This document shows positions 1 to 9,003 of a stretch of DNA of 54,537 bases, in pieces (positions within the stretch are counted from its first letter, which is position 1; every line of letters starts with the position of its first letter). The position numbers were made by a program, and so were the translations under genes. This DNA is from an uncultured Lachnospiraceae bacterium (lineage in GTDB: Bacteria > Bacillota > Clostridia > Lachnospirales > Lachnospiraceae). The stretch is taken from positions 1 to 54,537 of the forward strand of contig CAMWPB010000028.1 in the NCBI GenBank assembly GCA_947176065.1. The letters are read 5' to 3'. Under the pieces are notes generated by a model. It saw only the letters and a list, made by a program, of their open reading frames with translations. It had not been told where the DNA came from and did no database searches.

Positions 1-83
1 CTTTTTACGAGATAGACATAGATATGGAGATTCTGGCGGTAAACAATATTTACGGCCCCTATCCTGCGGATGCGCAGCATTAA
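1..83 (+). CDS. C-terminal end of an upstream gene (partial)
   Basis: One frame is open from the window edge to a TAA at 81-83. It encodes about 26 residues ending in NIYGPYPADAQH. The stop lies 27 bases before the next start, on the same strand, so this may be the last part of an operon partner of the lipoprotein gene. No family can be recognised from so short a piece. It is called a gene end because the frame has normal residue composition and stops just before a good ribosome binding site. Confidence 0.4.
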   Translation, partial: FYEIDIDMEILAVNNIYGPYPADAQH

Positions 84-110
84 AGGGGAACGGGAAATGA
101 GGAAAAGAAG

Positions 111-1085
111 ATGAAGCATAAGATGAAAAAAACAACGATGGCCATGTACGGGCTGGCGCTCCTGCTGCTGGCGGGATGCGGTAAAGAGGAACTTTCGGGG
201 GAATTTTCTGAGGAGGAGACCGAAACGAGGTTAGAGATCGAAAGGATAGAGGAGGAGACCGAAACGGGGGCGGAGACAGGAAGGATAGAGGAAGAGAGTC
301 CGGCAGAGGAGATGTCAGCAGAAGAGAATAAAACACAGCAGGAAACAGAGCCGGATCAAAACACTCCACAGGATGCCGGTCAGCAGAAATTGCCGGAAGA
401 GGAAGTGAAAGACACTGGGGCGGCACGGCTGCAAAAGTATCAGACAGTGTTGACGGATCTTATTACAAAGCAGATGTATCCTGACGGAACAGAAAGCGGA
501 CTGGATGCATTTAATGCTGTTTCGGGTGATAAATTTGCGATTTTTGATGTGGACCGGGACGGAGATGAGGAATTGATCCTCTGTATTACCTCGACCGCCA
601 CGGCAGGCATGCGGGAAGTTGTCTATGATTATGACGAGGAAAAGGACACTGTACGGGAAGAATATTCGGGCTTTCCCGGCGGGGTTTTTTATGAAAGCGG
701 GCTGGTTGAGGAAGGGCTGTCCCACAATCAGGGTCTGGCGCCTTTGGGGGATTTCTGGCCTTACATGCTCTACCGGTATCAGGCAGGATCAGACAGCTAT
801 CAGTGCATTTTTATGGTGGACGCATGGGAAAAGGAATTTAGGGAGCAGGACTATGATGGCAATTCCTATCCGGAGGAAATAGATGCGGAAAAAAGCGGCA
901 TCGTGTACTATTTGATGGAAGGCGGCGCGTTTGACATGACCTCTACAGTACCTGTCAGCAAGACCAGATACGAGGAATGGCGGAAGGAACAGGGACTGGG
1001 AGGCACAAGAATAGAGATTCCGTTTCAGGCGTTGACGAATGAAAATGTAGAAAATTGCGGAACGGACAGGACTTCATATGAGTAA
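111..1085 (+). CDS. Predicted lipoprotein with acidic linker and Asp-rich C-terminal domain
   Basis: The N-terminus has basic residues, a hydrophobic stretch and the lipobox LLAGC with Cys at residue 23, so it should be lipid-anchored on the outer face of the membrane. Residues about 28-95 are a low-complexity Glu/Thr-rich linker containing repeated EEETET-like units. The C-terminal two thirds is globular and contains DVDRDGDEELIL, a calcium-loop-like motif common in secreted Lachnospiraceae proteins of unknown function. The start at 111 is supported by GAGG eight bases upstream; an in-frame ATG at 123 is a weaker alternative. Function is unknown. Confidence 0.75.
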   Translation: MKHKMKKTTMAMYGLALLLLAGCGKEELSGEFSEEETETRLEIERIEEETETGAETGRIEEESPAEEMSAEENKTQQETEPDQNTPQDAGQQKLPEEEVKDTGAARLQKYQTVLTDLITKQMYPDGTESGLDAFNAVSGDKFAIFDVDRDGDEELILCITSTATAGMREVVYDYDEEKDTVREEYSGFPGGVFYESGLVEEGLSHNQGLAPLGDFWPYMLYRYQAGSDSYQCIFMVDAWEKEFREQDYDGNSYPEEIDAEKSGIVYYLMEGGAFDMTSTVPVSKTRYEEWRKEQGLGGTRIEIPFQALTNENVENCGTDRTSYE

Positions 1086-1102
1086 ATTCACAGGAGAATG
1101 AT

Positions 1103-1228
1103 ATGACTATACCCCGGTTCTCTTCCCTGAACAGCGCTATTATGACACGTATAAGAAGGCGGCGCCTTTTCGGCCGGGGCTGCACAGAAATGACAGGGTG
1201 TCTTTATTACAGGATCTGCATAGAATAA
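1103..1228 (+). CDS. Possible small basic ORF (41 aa)
   Basis: A short frame starts with ATG at 1103 behind AGGAG at six-base spacing and stops at 1226-1228. The product is rich in arginine, with RIRRRR in the middle and several Cys residues near the end. It lies between the lipoprotein and the GH18 gene. No family is recognised. The good ribosome binding site is the only positive evidence, and the stretch may be non-coding. Confidence 0.25.
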   Translation: MTIPRFSSLNSAIMTRIRRRRLFGRGCTEMTGCLYYRICIE

Positions 1229-1252
1229 AGTAAAACTCCGCCGGAGTATTCT

Positions 1253-2392
1253 ATGGAAATTTATGTGGTACAACCGGGAGACACGGTAGATTCCATTGCA
1301 CAGGCCCATGGAATTTCTGTGTCTTCTCTCATCTATAACAATCAGCTTGCCTATCCTTATCCATTGGCGGTCGGTCAGGCCCTCCTTTTATCTTCAGGGG
1401 AGACTTCCGCAGCCTCTTATCCGGCATGGGTGAACGGCTATGCCTACCCTTTTATTCAAAAAAATGTTCTGGACGAAACGCTTCCGTATCTGTCTTCCCT
1501 TTCGGTCTTCTCCTACGGTTTTAATACGGACGGCGATCTGATTCCGCCGACGGTGGACGATACCTTTATGATTGATGCCGCGCTTGTGCAGGGCGTGCGC
1601 CCTGTTCTCACGCTGACGCCGATAGGGCCGGACGGAAATTTTAATAATTTTCTGATCACTTCTGTGGTAAATAATCAGACTGCCAAAGACAATCTGCTTC
1701 AAAATCTTCTTGCTGCCGTTCAGGAAAAGAACTTTCAGGGGGTGGACATTGATTTTGAGTACATCCGCCCGGAGGATCGGGTTCCCTTTGCCGATTTTGT
1801 GGCGGATGTAAGAAATTTTCTCTCTCCCTATGGCTATCATGTTTCCGTGGCGCTGGCGCCCAAAACCTCTGATACGCAGGCAGGACTTTTATACGAGGGG
1901 AAAGACTATGGACTTTTGGGAGAAGCGGCTGACAGCGTTCTGCTTATGACCTACGAGTGGGGCTATACCTATGGGCCGCCCATGGCCGTGGCGCCAGTCA
2001 ATCAGGTGCGGCGGGTCGTGGAATATGCAGTTACCCGAATTGACCCTGCTAAAATCGATTTGGGAATCCCTAATTACGGATACGATTGGACGCTGCCTTT
2101 CGTGCAGGGTTCTTCCCGGGCAACTACCGTGAGCAATCTGGAAGCCGTGCGGATTGCCATAGAGGCTGATGTACCCATTCAGTTCGACGAGGCGGCCATG
2201 TCGCCTTTTTTCCAATATGAAAAGGATGGACAGTTACATGAGGTGTGGTTTGAGGATGTGAGAAGTTACCGTGCAAAGTTTGCGCTTCTGCCGGAATACG
2301 GTCTGCGGGGGATGGGATACTGGCAGATTATGCGGTTTTTCCGCCCGAACTGGCTGCTGCTTGAGGATACTTTTGTGATACAGAGACCGTGA
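1253..2392 (+). CDS. LysM-GH18 glycosidase, SleL/YaaH-like
   Basis: Residues 1-46 form one LysM peptidoglycan-binding motif (YVVQPGDTVDSIAQAHGIS). The rest is a glycoside hydrolase family 18 barrel with the active-site segment GVDIDFEY, whose Glu at about residue 169 is the expected proton donor. Family members such as SleL/YaaH are spore cortex-lytic N-acetylglucosaminidases that usually carry two LysM motifs; this one has a single motif. There is no signal peptide, as in spore-coat-associated homologues. GGAG six bases upstream supports the start. A role in spore germination or coat is inferred from family; another peptidoglycan or chitin substrate is possible. Confidence 0.85.
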   Translation: MEIYVVQPGDTVDSIAQAHGISVSSLIYNNQLAYPYPLAVGQALLLSSGETSAASYPAWVNGYAYPFIQKNVLDETLPYLSSLSVFSYGFNTDGDLIPPTVDDTFMIDAALVQGVRPVLTLTPIGPDGNFNNFLITSVVNNQTAKDNLLQNLLAAVQEKNFQGVDIDFEYIRPEDRVPFADFVADVRNFLSPYGYHVSVALAPKTSDTQAGLLYEGKDYGLLGEAADSVLLMTYEWGYTYGPPMAVAPVNQVRRVVEYAVTRIDPAKIDLGIPNYGYDWTLPFVQGSSRATTVSNLEAVRIAIEADVPIQFDEAAMSPFFQYEKDGQLHEVWFEDVRSYRAKFALLPEYGLRGMGYWQIMRFFRPNWLLLEDTFVIQRP

Positions 2393-2441
2393 CAGAGGAC
2401 TCCCTGCGATATGTCTCTGATTTCTTTTAGATGTTTCGACG

Positions 2442-3731
2442 TCAGATTTTTGCATACAGAATAATTCGAAACCTGCTGTTTTCGCAGTAGCAGTCGATGG
2501 TTCCGCCCAGTTTATCGCAGAAAGCCTGTACGCTCTTCATGCCGAGCCCGTGTTCCTTGCCGCGGCTGCTCTTTGGAAGGCCAGTTGTGGAATCAAAGTG
2601 AATTTCCTGGTCACAGTCATTTTCCACATCAATCAGCAGGTATTTATCGGTACAGTGTATTTTCGCATCAATGCTTTTTTCGGAGGATGCGGCGTTTTTT
2701 GTGCTGAATACGGCATTTTCCAGAAGGTTGGCAAGAACCACGGCCAATGCATATTCATTGACCGTGATTTGTCTGGGTATCAAGACATCCAGATGCAGGG
2801 GAATTTGCAATGACTGTGCCTGTTCTGCTATTGTCATAAACGCCGTATTGACAATCCGGTTTTCGCAGTATTGGATGACTTTGTTTTCATTTATCACCTC
2901 ATTGATGCGCCCGGTTATATTTTTGATTTCTGCATATTCCTTCTGATCCAAAAGAGAATCAATCATCATGGAATAATGTCTCATGTCATGCCGCAGTATT
3001 TTCAGGTTCTGCTCCGATCTTTCCGTCAGATAATTCTGGCTTTCCAATCCCTTAATATAGGATCCAAACATTACGTTTTTCCAATACGCTTCCACCTGCT
3101 TTGTTTCGCTGTCCAGATAGCGCAGCACCACCACATAGGATACCAGCATGGTAATCATTAAAAAAATACTGACGAGGATGTTTTCGGGGTGGTCGTAGAG
3201 CGTATAAGGGAAAAAGGCTATACTGGAAAAGCTGCAATAAAAGCATACAGGAATCAGGCAGATTCCCCAACGGCTTTTTTCCAGATCACGTTCACAGAAT
3301 TTAAAAATAATTGTTTTCGTTTTTAAATAAAGCAGCAGCAGAATGAGGACATGCGACAGAAGGTTTCCGGCCAGCGCCAGGCTAATACTGTCTGTCAAAA
3401 TGTACAGGATAGATGCGATAATGCTCCCGACCACCACATAGTTGGAGGCGCTTAAGCCCACAAAAAGCGTTTTGCTGTCTCTTTTTTCGGATATAAGGAG
3501 GGCGGTAAGCTGTGCGATGGCTATCTGGGTAATCGTCGTGAAGAAATAAAATAATCCGCTGCCCGGAAACAGATTCAGCTTAAACTGATTCATTACCGTT
3601 GTCAAAATAAAGGAGAGGAAACAGAGCACCAGTGTTTTCTTTTTGGAGTAACGGTGTACCATAAACAGATATACGAATACCAAAAAGAAAATGTGACTCA
3701 ACGTATAAGATATATTTTGAACGTAAATCAT
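2442..3731 (-). CDS. AgrC-like GHKL sensor histidine kinase
   Basis: The N-terminal half holds about six hydrophobic membrane segments. It is followed by a dimerisation helix with the phospho-acceptor motif RHDMRHY and a GHKL ATPase domain containing the N-box VVLANLLENAV and a C-terminal GLGMKSV G-box. This is the layout of AgrC/VirS/ComD-type kinases that sense peptides or other extracellular signals. The start codon overlaps the stop of the response regulator gene by 4 nt, so the two are translationally coupled. The ligand cannot be inferred: no AgrB/AgrD-like genes are seen next to it. Confidence 0.88.
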   Translation of the reverse strand: MIYVQNISYTLSHIFFLVFVYLFMVHRYSKKKTLVLCFLSFILTTVMNQFKLNLFPGSGLFYFFTTITQIAIAQLTALLISEKRDSKTLFVGLSASNYVVVGSIIASILYILTDSISLALAGNLLSHVLILLLLYLKTKTIIFKFCERDLEKSRWGICLIPVCFYCSFSSIAFFPYTLYDHPENILVSIFLMITMLVSYVVVLRYLDSETKQVEAYWKNVMFGSYIKGLESQNYLTERSEQNLKILRHDMRHYSMMIDSLLDQKEYAEIKNITGRINEVINENKVIQYCENRIVNTAFMTIAEQAQSLQIPLHLDVLIPRQITVNEYALAVVLANLLENAVFSTKNAASSEKSIDAKIHCTDKYLLIDVENDCDQEIHFDSTTGLPKSSRGKEHGLGMKSVQAFCDKLGGTIDCYCENSRFRIILYAKI

Positions 3732-4474
3732 GTCATTCCCCCACCGATATTGCCGGAAACATAGAGAAGATATTCCCGCTTGACATTGGCAGCCTTTGCC
3801 CGGCTGACCGGAAGGCGTTTGCCGGATTCCATAATAACGCTGTCAGGCGTCAGTTGTTTTACATAGTCCAGATTGACGAGAAAGGACTTGTGGATCTGCA
3901 GGAAATTTCTCTGTGCCAGGATCTCCTGAGTCTCTTCCTCAAAGGATTTTCTGATAAACAGGCTTTTGAGTATTTCGCCGTCCGCCAAATGCATCTCCAG
4001 TTTTCTGCCGGCGTTTTCCACATATTCGATCTTGGAATAGGGTCTTTGCAACAGCCCTGCCTTGGTTTTGATCAGGCAAAGGGAATCCATTCTCAGCTTG
4101 GCGTAGGAAAAGGAATAGTCCAGCGCTTCAAACAGTCTGTTTTCATCAATGGGCTTCAGGAGATACCGTACCGCATGCACGCTATAGGCGTCCAGAGCGT
4201 AATCTTCCGAGGAGGTAATATAAATAATTACGCTTTCGCAGCCGGATGTCCGGATCAGGCTGCCTATCTCAATCCCCGTTCGTCTCGGCATAAGCATATC
4301 CAATATATAGATATCCGTCAATTTTCCCGCTGCTATTCTCTGGTATAGTCTGGAGGGATCAGAAAATTTTTCCAGTTCGAATTCTTTGTCAGGGTACAAT
4401 GATTTATATTTTAACAACAGTTTCTCCGTATGCAGAAGATCTTTAATGCTGTCATCGCAGATTGTGATTTTCAT
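3728..4474 (-). CDS. LytTR-family response regulator, AgrA-like
   Basis: The receiver domain begins MKITICDDS and has the phospho-acceptor Asp at about residue 59 in YILDMLMP. The C-terminal part is a LytTR DNA-binding domain with the conserved NFLQIHKSFLVNL segment. The start is placed at 4474: an in-frame ATG four codons upstream sits directly against the GGAAAGGA ribosome binding site with no spacing. It is the first gene of a two-gene unit with the kinase downstream. LytTR regulators bind paired direct repeats; no such pair was assigned here. Confidence 0.88.
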   Translation of the reverse strand: MKITICDDSIKDLLHTEKLLLKYKSLYPDKEFELEKFSDPSRLYQRIAAGKLTDIYILDMLMPRRTGIEIGSLIRTSGCESVIIYITSSEDYALDAYSVHAVRYLLKPIDENRLFEALDYSFSYAKLRMDSLCLIKTKAGLLQRPYSKIEYVENAGRKLEMHLADGEILKSLFIRKSFEEETQEILAQRNFLQIHKSFLVNLDYVKQLTPDSVIMESGKRLPVSRAKAANVKREYLLYVSGNIGGGMT

Positions 4475-4642
4475 AATGGGAGTCATTCCTTTCCACCGAT
4501 ATATTTAAAAAGCATGTCGAAATGCTGCAATGCTTATATAAATTATATCAAGTCCGGGGAAAGTTAACCAAGCGATTCTTAGGCGAAAATCCGGGATGAT
4601 TGCGAAAAATTAACCGTAAAATGCGAAGAAGTGAAATTGACG

Positions 4643-4691
4643 AAAAAACCGGGGGGGGGTGATAATTTTGATGCGCGGCAGCCGGTTTTTT
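4643..4691. terminator. Terminator-like hairpin enclosing a G9 tract
   Basis: The arms AAAAAACCGG (4643-4652) and CCGGTTTTTT (4682-4691) are perfectly complementary and the structure ends in a T run, as in an intrinsic terminator. The loop side holds nine consecutive G residues at 4651-4659. It lies in the gap between the divergent response regulator and surface protein genes (4475-4840), which otherwise contains only the promoter listed next and AT-rich sequence. Confidence 0.5.
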
Positions 4692-4715
4692 CTGAGGGCA
4701 AAGATATACAAAAAG

Positions 4716-4744
4716 CTGACAAATTTGCATATCTGCTTTATACT
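4716..4744 (+). promoter_or_regulatory. Predicted sigma-A promoter of the surface protein gene
   Basis: CTGACA at 4716-4721 and TATACT at 4739-4744 are separated by 17 bp. Transcription would start near 4751, about 90 nt upstream of the start codon at 4841. Confidence 0.55.
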
Positions 4745-4840
4745 ATAAAACAAAGGATAGTGGGCTTATTGCGGTGGCCGGCTGTATGAAAAATATCAGG
4801 ATAAATGTCTGGCGGTATCCGCAGAGAAACGGGGTGGAAA

Positions 4841-7408
4841 ATGAGAAAAAAGGTCATATATTGTCTGGGAGCATATATATTGTTGGCGCTGGCGTTTTTT
4901 TCCAATACTCTGCCATGCCATGCCGCACAGATCGGCGACGGCGCATTCCTGACGGAGGACGGGACAGAAAGCAAACTTTATGTTTTGGAGCCGGACAAAG
5001 CCCAGATCAGCTTCGGCTCTCTGGAACAGGGGAGCGCGGCGTGTGGGCAGGATATCGTGCTGACCAATCAGGGCGCGGCGGATATTTCCCTCCAGTGGCG
5101 GGAGGCTGATTATCACGATTCGATTTCCGTGGATGCGCCGGAGACAGATTTTCTTGCCGCCGGTGAATCCTGCATTTTTACCGTTGGGGCAAATACTTCC
5201 CTGGAACCGGGAATTTACAATTCTTTTATTCTGTTCGGGGATAAGGAGGACGCCTATTTTGAGAGGGGCGTTCAGGTAACGGTTTCCATGGAAATTATAA
5301 AGCCGGTTCCGGCAGCGCCTGCAATTACCTCAATCAGTATTTCCCCCGGTACGGCTGTAGCTTCTAAAGGGGGTAGCTGTACTTTTACTGCATCCGTATC
5401 GGGAGAAAATGATTACAGCAGGGAAGTGGCGTGGAGCGTATCCGGGCAGACGAGCCGGAATACCTTTATTGACGGCAATGGGGTTTTACATGTGGGATCG
5501 GATGAGTCGGCTTCGTCCCTTGTCGTGAAGGCGGTTTCCAGACAGGACAGCAGATACAGCGCGTCGGCTCTTGTTTCCCTGCAGGCTTCCAGCTATTTTA
5601 TTCAGTTGAAGGCTTCTCCCGAAAATGGAGGCGCCGTGTACGGAAGCGGTGCAGTGCAGGAGGGGGGTTACGTGGTGATTTCCGCGGCGCCGAATAATGG
5701 GTTTGTCTTTGACGGATGGTATCGGGACAACGATAAGGTATCGGGAAACTCCCAGTATGTAGTGGAAGATATAAGAAGTGACGGTACATATACGGCGCGG
5801 TTTAAGCCGGTCAACTGCCGGATCAATATCAGTGTCAACAACAGCAACGGCGGAACGGCAACCGAGAGCAGAACCATAGGATATGGGGAAAACATGACGC
5901 TGGAAGCGTGGGCAAAGGACGGTTACCAGTTTGACGGCTGGATGGAAAACGGAAATATTGTCAGTAAGGACAGCAAAATGCAGTTGAATCAGGTTACGGA
6001 TTCCAGAAGCTTTACCGCTATGTTTTCCCAGAACAGATTCAGTCTTTCCCTCACCTGTTCCCCGGCAAATACTGGCACGCTGTCCGGGCAGGGGACTTAT
6101 CAGAAGGGAAGCGATGTCAGGATCAAGGCAGCGCCGGCACGGGGTTACCGGTTTACCGGCTGGACGGAAAACGGGAATACGGTCAGCACAGAACAGGAGT
6201 ATACCGTGAGGGATATTTCGAGGGATATGTGCCTTGCGGCGGTCTTTGAGAAGGATCAGGCGAAGACTTACACGATCACGGCGGCAGCTTCCGCGAACGG
6301 GACTATCACGCCGGAGGGGAAAAGTACGGTCGCAGAGGGGGCGTGGATTCTGTATACCATCACGCCAAAGAACGGGTATCTGATTAAGAATGTATATGTG
6401 GACGGGAAGGCCATAGGGGCGACGGCCTCTTACAACTTTGCACAGGTTGGGGAAAACCATACGATTGCCGCAGATTTTGCACCGATACCGGAGACGGATA
6501 AAAAAGGCGGCGGGGCGGCATTTGGGACGAATCAGCCGGAGGAACCGAAAACGGGTTCCGCAGCCGATGCGGACACGTCTGACCGGAACGATGAGGGCGT
6601 GGACGAACAGCTGCAGGCGGTGGAAATGAACCGGCTGACGGGTACGCTGCAGTATCTGAATATTTCCGTGCAGGAAGCGGAGCGGCTGATTGCGGAAAAT
6701 GACGAGGTCGAACTGATGAAAGGGGCGCTGGAGACCGGGGATCTGCAGGTGACGATCCAGAATGACTTTGCGGATACGGAACAGGAAACGTCCTACAGCA
6801 GCTTTTATGAAAATTCCGGCGTTCCCAATTTTGAGATTGTGCTGGAGCATCTGCTCAGTACGGAGGAAAAGCTGGAAATGCTCCGGGGAGATGTGCCGGT
6901 TTCCATTAATCTGCATATTGAAGATGCCAACGGGGAAGAGCCGCCCCAGGTGCAAAAGGCATTTGCGGAGAATAAGCTTCCCGGAATGAACATCGGGCAG
7001 TACTTTGAGGTATTTCTCATGGCGTCAAAGAACAATGACACCCAGATGGTTTCCGAACTGCCCAAGGCCCTTAAGGTGGTAATTAATGTTCCGCAGCATC
7101 TGAAGATGGAAAACCGCAGATTTTATATATTAAGGCTGCACACGAAGGAGGATGGCAGTCAGGAGTTTGCCCAGCTTGTGGATGAGGACAATAACCCGGA
7201 TACGATTACTTTTTCTACCGACAGGTTTTCACCGTACGCGATTGCCTATATTGACTTGCAGCCGGAGAGTGATGAGTTCCCGGAGGTGGTGGAGCGTGAA
7301 CCCAATAACCGCCGGCTGAGAAACGCGGCCGGGATTGTCATTGTTTTTATGGCGCTGGCGGTGACAGTGACGGGGATACTGTATATTGTCGGGAAGAAGA
7401 GAGGATAG
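4841..7408 (+). CDS. Large surface protein with Ig-like and InlB B-type repeats
   Basis: A signal peptide (MRKKVIYCLGAYILLALAFF, cleaved near CHA) opens the protein. An Ig-like domain follows, then at least four repeats of the divergent InlB B-repeat type, recognisable from phrases such as GFVFDGWYRDND, GYQFDGWMENG and GYRFTGWTENG. A 250-residue C-terminal region of unknown fold precedes one membrane helix and the basic tail GKKRG, so the protein is membrane-anchored facing outwards. There is no LPXTG motif. The start at 4841 is chosen because GGTGG precedes it and the signal peptide begins there; a frame extension to 4805 has no such support. An adhesin-like role is inference. Confidence 0.8.
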   Translation: MRKKVIYCLGAYILLALAFFSNTLPCHAAQIGDGAFLTEDGTESKLYVLEPDKAQISFGSLEQGSAACGQDIVLTNQGAADISLQWREADYHDSISVDAPETDFLAAGESCIFTVGANTSLEPGIYNSFILFGDKEDAYFERGVQVTVSMEIIKPVPAAPAITSISISPGTAVASKGGSCTFTASVSGENDYSREVAWSVSGQTSRNTFIDGNGVLHVGSDESASSLVVKAVSRQDSRYSASALVSLQASSYFIQLKASPENGGAVYGSGAVQEGGYVVISAAPNNGFVFDGWYRDNDKVSGNSQYVVEDIRSDGTYTARFKPVNCRINISVNNSNGGTATESRTIGYGENMTLEAWAKDGYQFDGWMENGNIVSKDSKMQLNQVTDSRSFTAMFSQNRFSLSLTCSPANTGTLSGQGTYQKGSDVRIKAAPARGYRFTGWTENGNTVSTEQEYTVRDISRDMCLAAVFEKDQAKTYTITAAASANGTITPEGKSTVAEGAWILYTITPKNGYLIKNVYVDGKAIGATASYNFAQVGENHTIAADFAPIPETDKKGGGAAFGTNQPEEPKTGSAADADTSDRNDEGVDEQLQAVEMNRLTGTLQYLNISVQEAERLIAENDEVELMKGALETGDLQVTIQNDFADTEQETSYSSFYENSGVPNFEIVLEHLLSTEEKLEMLRGDVPVSINLHIEDANGEEPPQVQKAFAENKLPGMNIGQYFEVFLMASKNNDTQMVSELPKALKVVINVPQHLKMENRRFYILRLHTKEDGSQEFAQLVDEDNNPDTITFSTDRFSPYAIAYIDLQPESDEFPEVVEREPNNRRLRNAAGIVIVFMALAVTVTGILYIVGKKRG

Positions 7409-7441
7409 AAAAAACGCCTTGTGGGAAAGAGAACGGGGACT

Positions 7442-8320
7442 TTAAAGGCCGACGACAAAGGCAAAGTAACCGCGCCCGGTATTGAACAGCAGGCTGTAAT
7501 CAAAATTGCCTGCGTAAAATGCCTGCAGGAACTGCTCGGCGGTCATAAAATGGCTGTTCTCCAGATGATATTGTAAAGCCAGATTACAGCGTATGCCAAC
7601 CTGCTCTGTGATCTGGACAGCAAGTTCCTTGCCAATGGCCATGACAAGCTGATCCATTTTATTTAAAGGGATTTTCAGGATAGAGCTTACGGCCCGGAGG
7701 ACAAGGCTCTCTTCCAGTGCCATAAAAATCTGTACCTCTTCGCGGTCTATGGAGAGGTAGGTCAGCCTGATAATCATACTCCGGCCAAAATTTTCTCCGC
7801 TGTAATGTTCGCTGACGAGTTCGGTCTGTAACTGGAAAATTTCCTGTATGGTGGCGGAAAGCGCATTTTCCAGATTTTCCATATCGGCTCCGGTATGATC
7901 GGCTTTCCACTTGTTTGATATCATGCCCGCTATGGCACGGTCTTCGATTATGATATGTGCGGTGAGCCATCCGACGCAGATGCCGATAAAATGTTGGATG
8001 GCTTCCTGCGAATAGTCTGATTCGATCAGATCCTTTTCGAGGGCCGGAAGCGTTTTGAAGCGCAGATCATCGTGCAGACGTTTGTGTATATCATAGCCTT
8101 TGTATCCAATGGACTGCATGTAGGCCTCCTCGTCGGCGAAATGTTTTATGGCGTAGTTTTTAAAATATTTAATACCTTCGGCACAGGCCCACTGTCCGCT
8201 GCTTTCATCTTTGCTTAGAGTGATGAGTCGGTGTACGATGGAAAAAAGCTTTCGATGTGCTTTGTCGATGGATTCAACGCCGATATTAAATCGTTTGTCC
8301 CATTCTGCTTCTTTGGACAT
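7442..8320 (-). CDS. Bacteriohemerythrin with C-terminal CheX-like domain
   Basis: Residues 1-135 are a bacteriohemerythrin domain that should bind O2 or NO at a di-iron centre. The iron ligands are visible as His22 (KAHRKL), the His and Glu of HFADEE, the two His of HKRLH, and His/Asp of HIIIED. Residues about 150-293 resemble the CheC/CheX fold (SILKIPLNKMDQLVMAIGK region), but the canonical E-x2-N phosphatase motif is not evident. The start at 8320 follows AAGGAG at proper spacing; an upstream in-frame ATG is not supported. The hemerythrin assignment is firm. The fusion partner is inferred by pattern only. Confidence 0.8.
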   Translation of the reverse strand: MSKEAEWDKRFNIGVESIDKAHRKLFSIVHRLITLSKDESSGQWACAEGIKYFKNYAIKHFADEEAYMQSIGYKGYDIHKRLHDDLRFKTLPALEKDLIESDYSQEAIQHFIGICVGWLTAHIIIEDRAIAGMISNKWKADHTGADMENLENALSATIQEIFQLQTELVSEHYSGENFGRSMIIRLTYLSIDREEVQIFMALEESLVLRAVSSILKIPLNKMDQLVMAIGKELAVQITEQVGIRCNLALQYHLENSHFMTAEQFLQAFYAGNFDYSLLFNTGRGYFAFVVGL

Positions 8321-8446
8321 TGCTGCTCCTTGCCCCACTGCTTGCGGAAGCTTTCTGGACTTCCTGAGTGGGTTTTGCTGTTTCTATATTATATGTCGAA
8401 GCATGGCGGAGGGTGTCGTTATTAGGGCGTTTAGGGAGGGATATGC

Positions 8447-8962
8447 ATGGAACTTACAGAGATGGGCGCATTACAGATTGCAAAGAGGGTGGACGCTGTC
8501 CTGCATGTGCCGGGAAACTACCGGGGCGGAAATCTGGAAATGACAATCGTGATTGACACGTCTCTTAAACAGGCGGAGTTTGGGGAGGCGGTGGCCGCGG
8601 TGGTCAGGGCACTAAAACGCAGCAATGAGATTTTTCGGAATGTGCGGCTCAATCTCGTATTCTGGGGAGAGGAAATGCGGTCGGATGTAGTGCCGATGGC
8701 TATGCTTCTGACGGGAGGGGCATTTCAGGATTACCACTGTTGTCCGCAGAAAAAACGGTATGAGAAGTTGTTCGCCTATCTGAAGAAATTTCATGCCAGA
8801 AGCAAGGTGGTGCTGGCATTTACGGATGGGCAGAATGAGGTTTTGGACAGGCAGGCGGCGGGGGAGGCACTGACGCCTTTTCTAAAGAGCAGGCTGCTGC
8901 TGATATCGGAGCGGGTTGTGAGCGGGACGGAGTTTTTGCTGGAAAGATGCACCGCTTTGTAG
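8447..8962 (+). CDS. Small vWA-like protein of unknown function
   Basis: The 171-residue product has alternating hydrophobic strands typical of a von Willebrand A / Rossmann-like fold. MTIVIDTSLK stands where the MIDAS DxSxS motif would be, and VLAFTDGQNE matches the later Thr/Asp-Gly element. The first motif is degenerate, so metal binding is doubtful. The start is supported by GGGAGG at seven bases. It is divergent from the hemerythrin gene and separated from it by 126 bp. No partner ATPase (MoxR type) is seen next to it. Function is unknown. Confidence 0.6.
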   Translation: MELTEMGALQIAKRVDAVLHVPGNYRGGNLEMTIVIDTSLKQAEFGEAVAAVVRALKRSNEIFRNVRLNLVFWGEEMRSDVVPMAMLLTGGAFQDYHCCPQKKRYEKLFAYLKKFHARSKVVLAFTDGQNEVLDRQAAGEALTPFLKSRLLLISERVVSGTEFLLERCTAL

Positions 8963-9003
8963 AAGCATCATAGAATAACTTTAAAACATGTGGGAGTTAT
9001 CCT

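Noticed and set aside
5486..6955. 489-codon minus-strand frame across the surface protein
   Set aside because: Arg/His-rich shadow of the repeat region; the plus-strand frame has a signal peptide, repeats and a membrane anchor.
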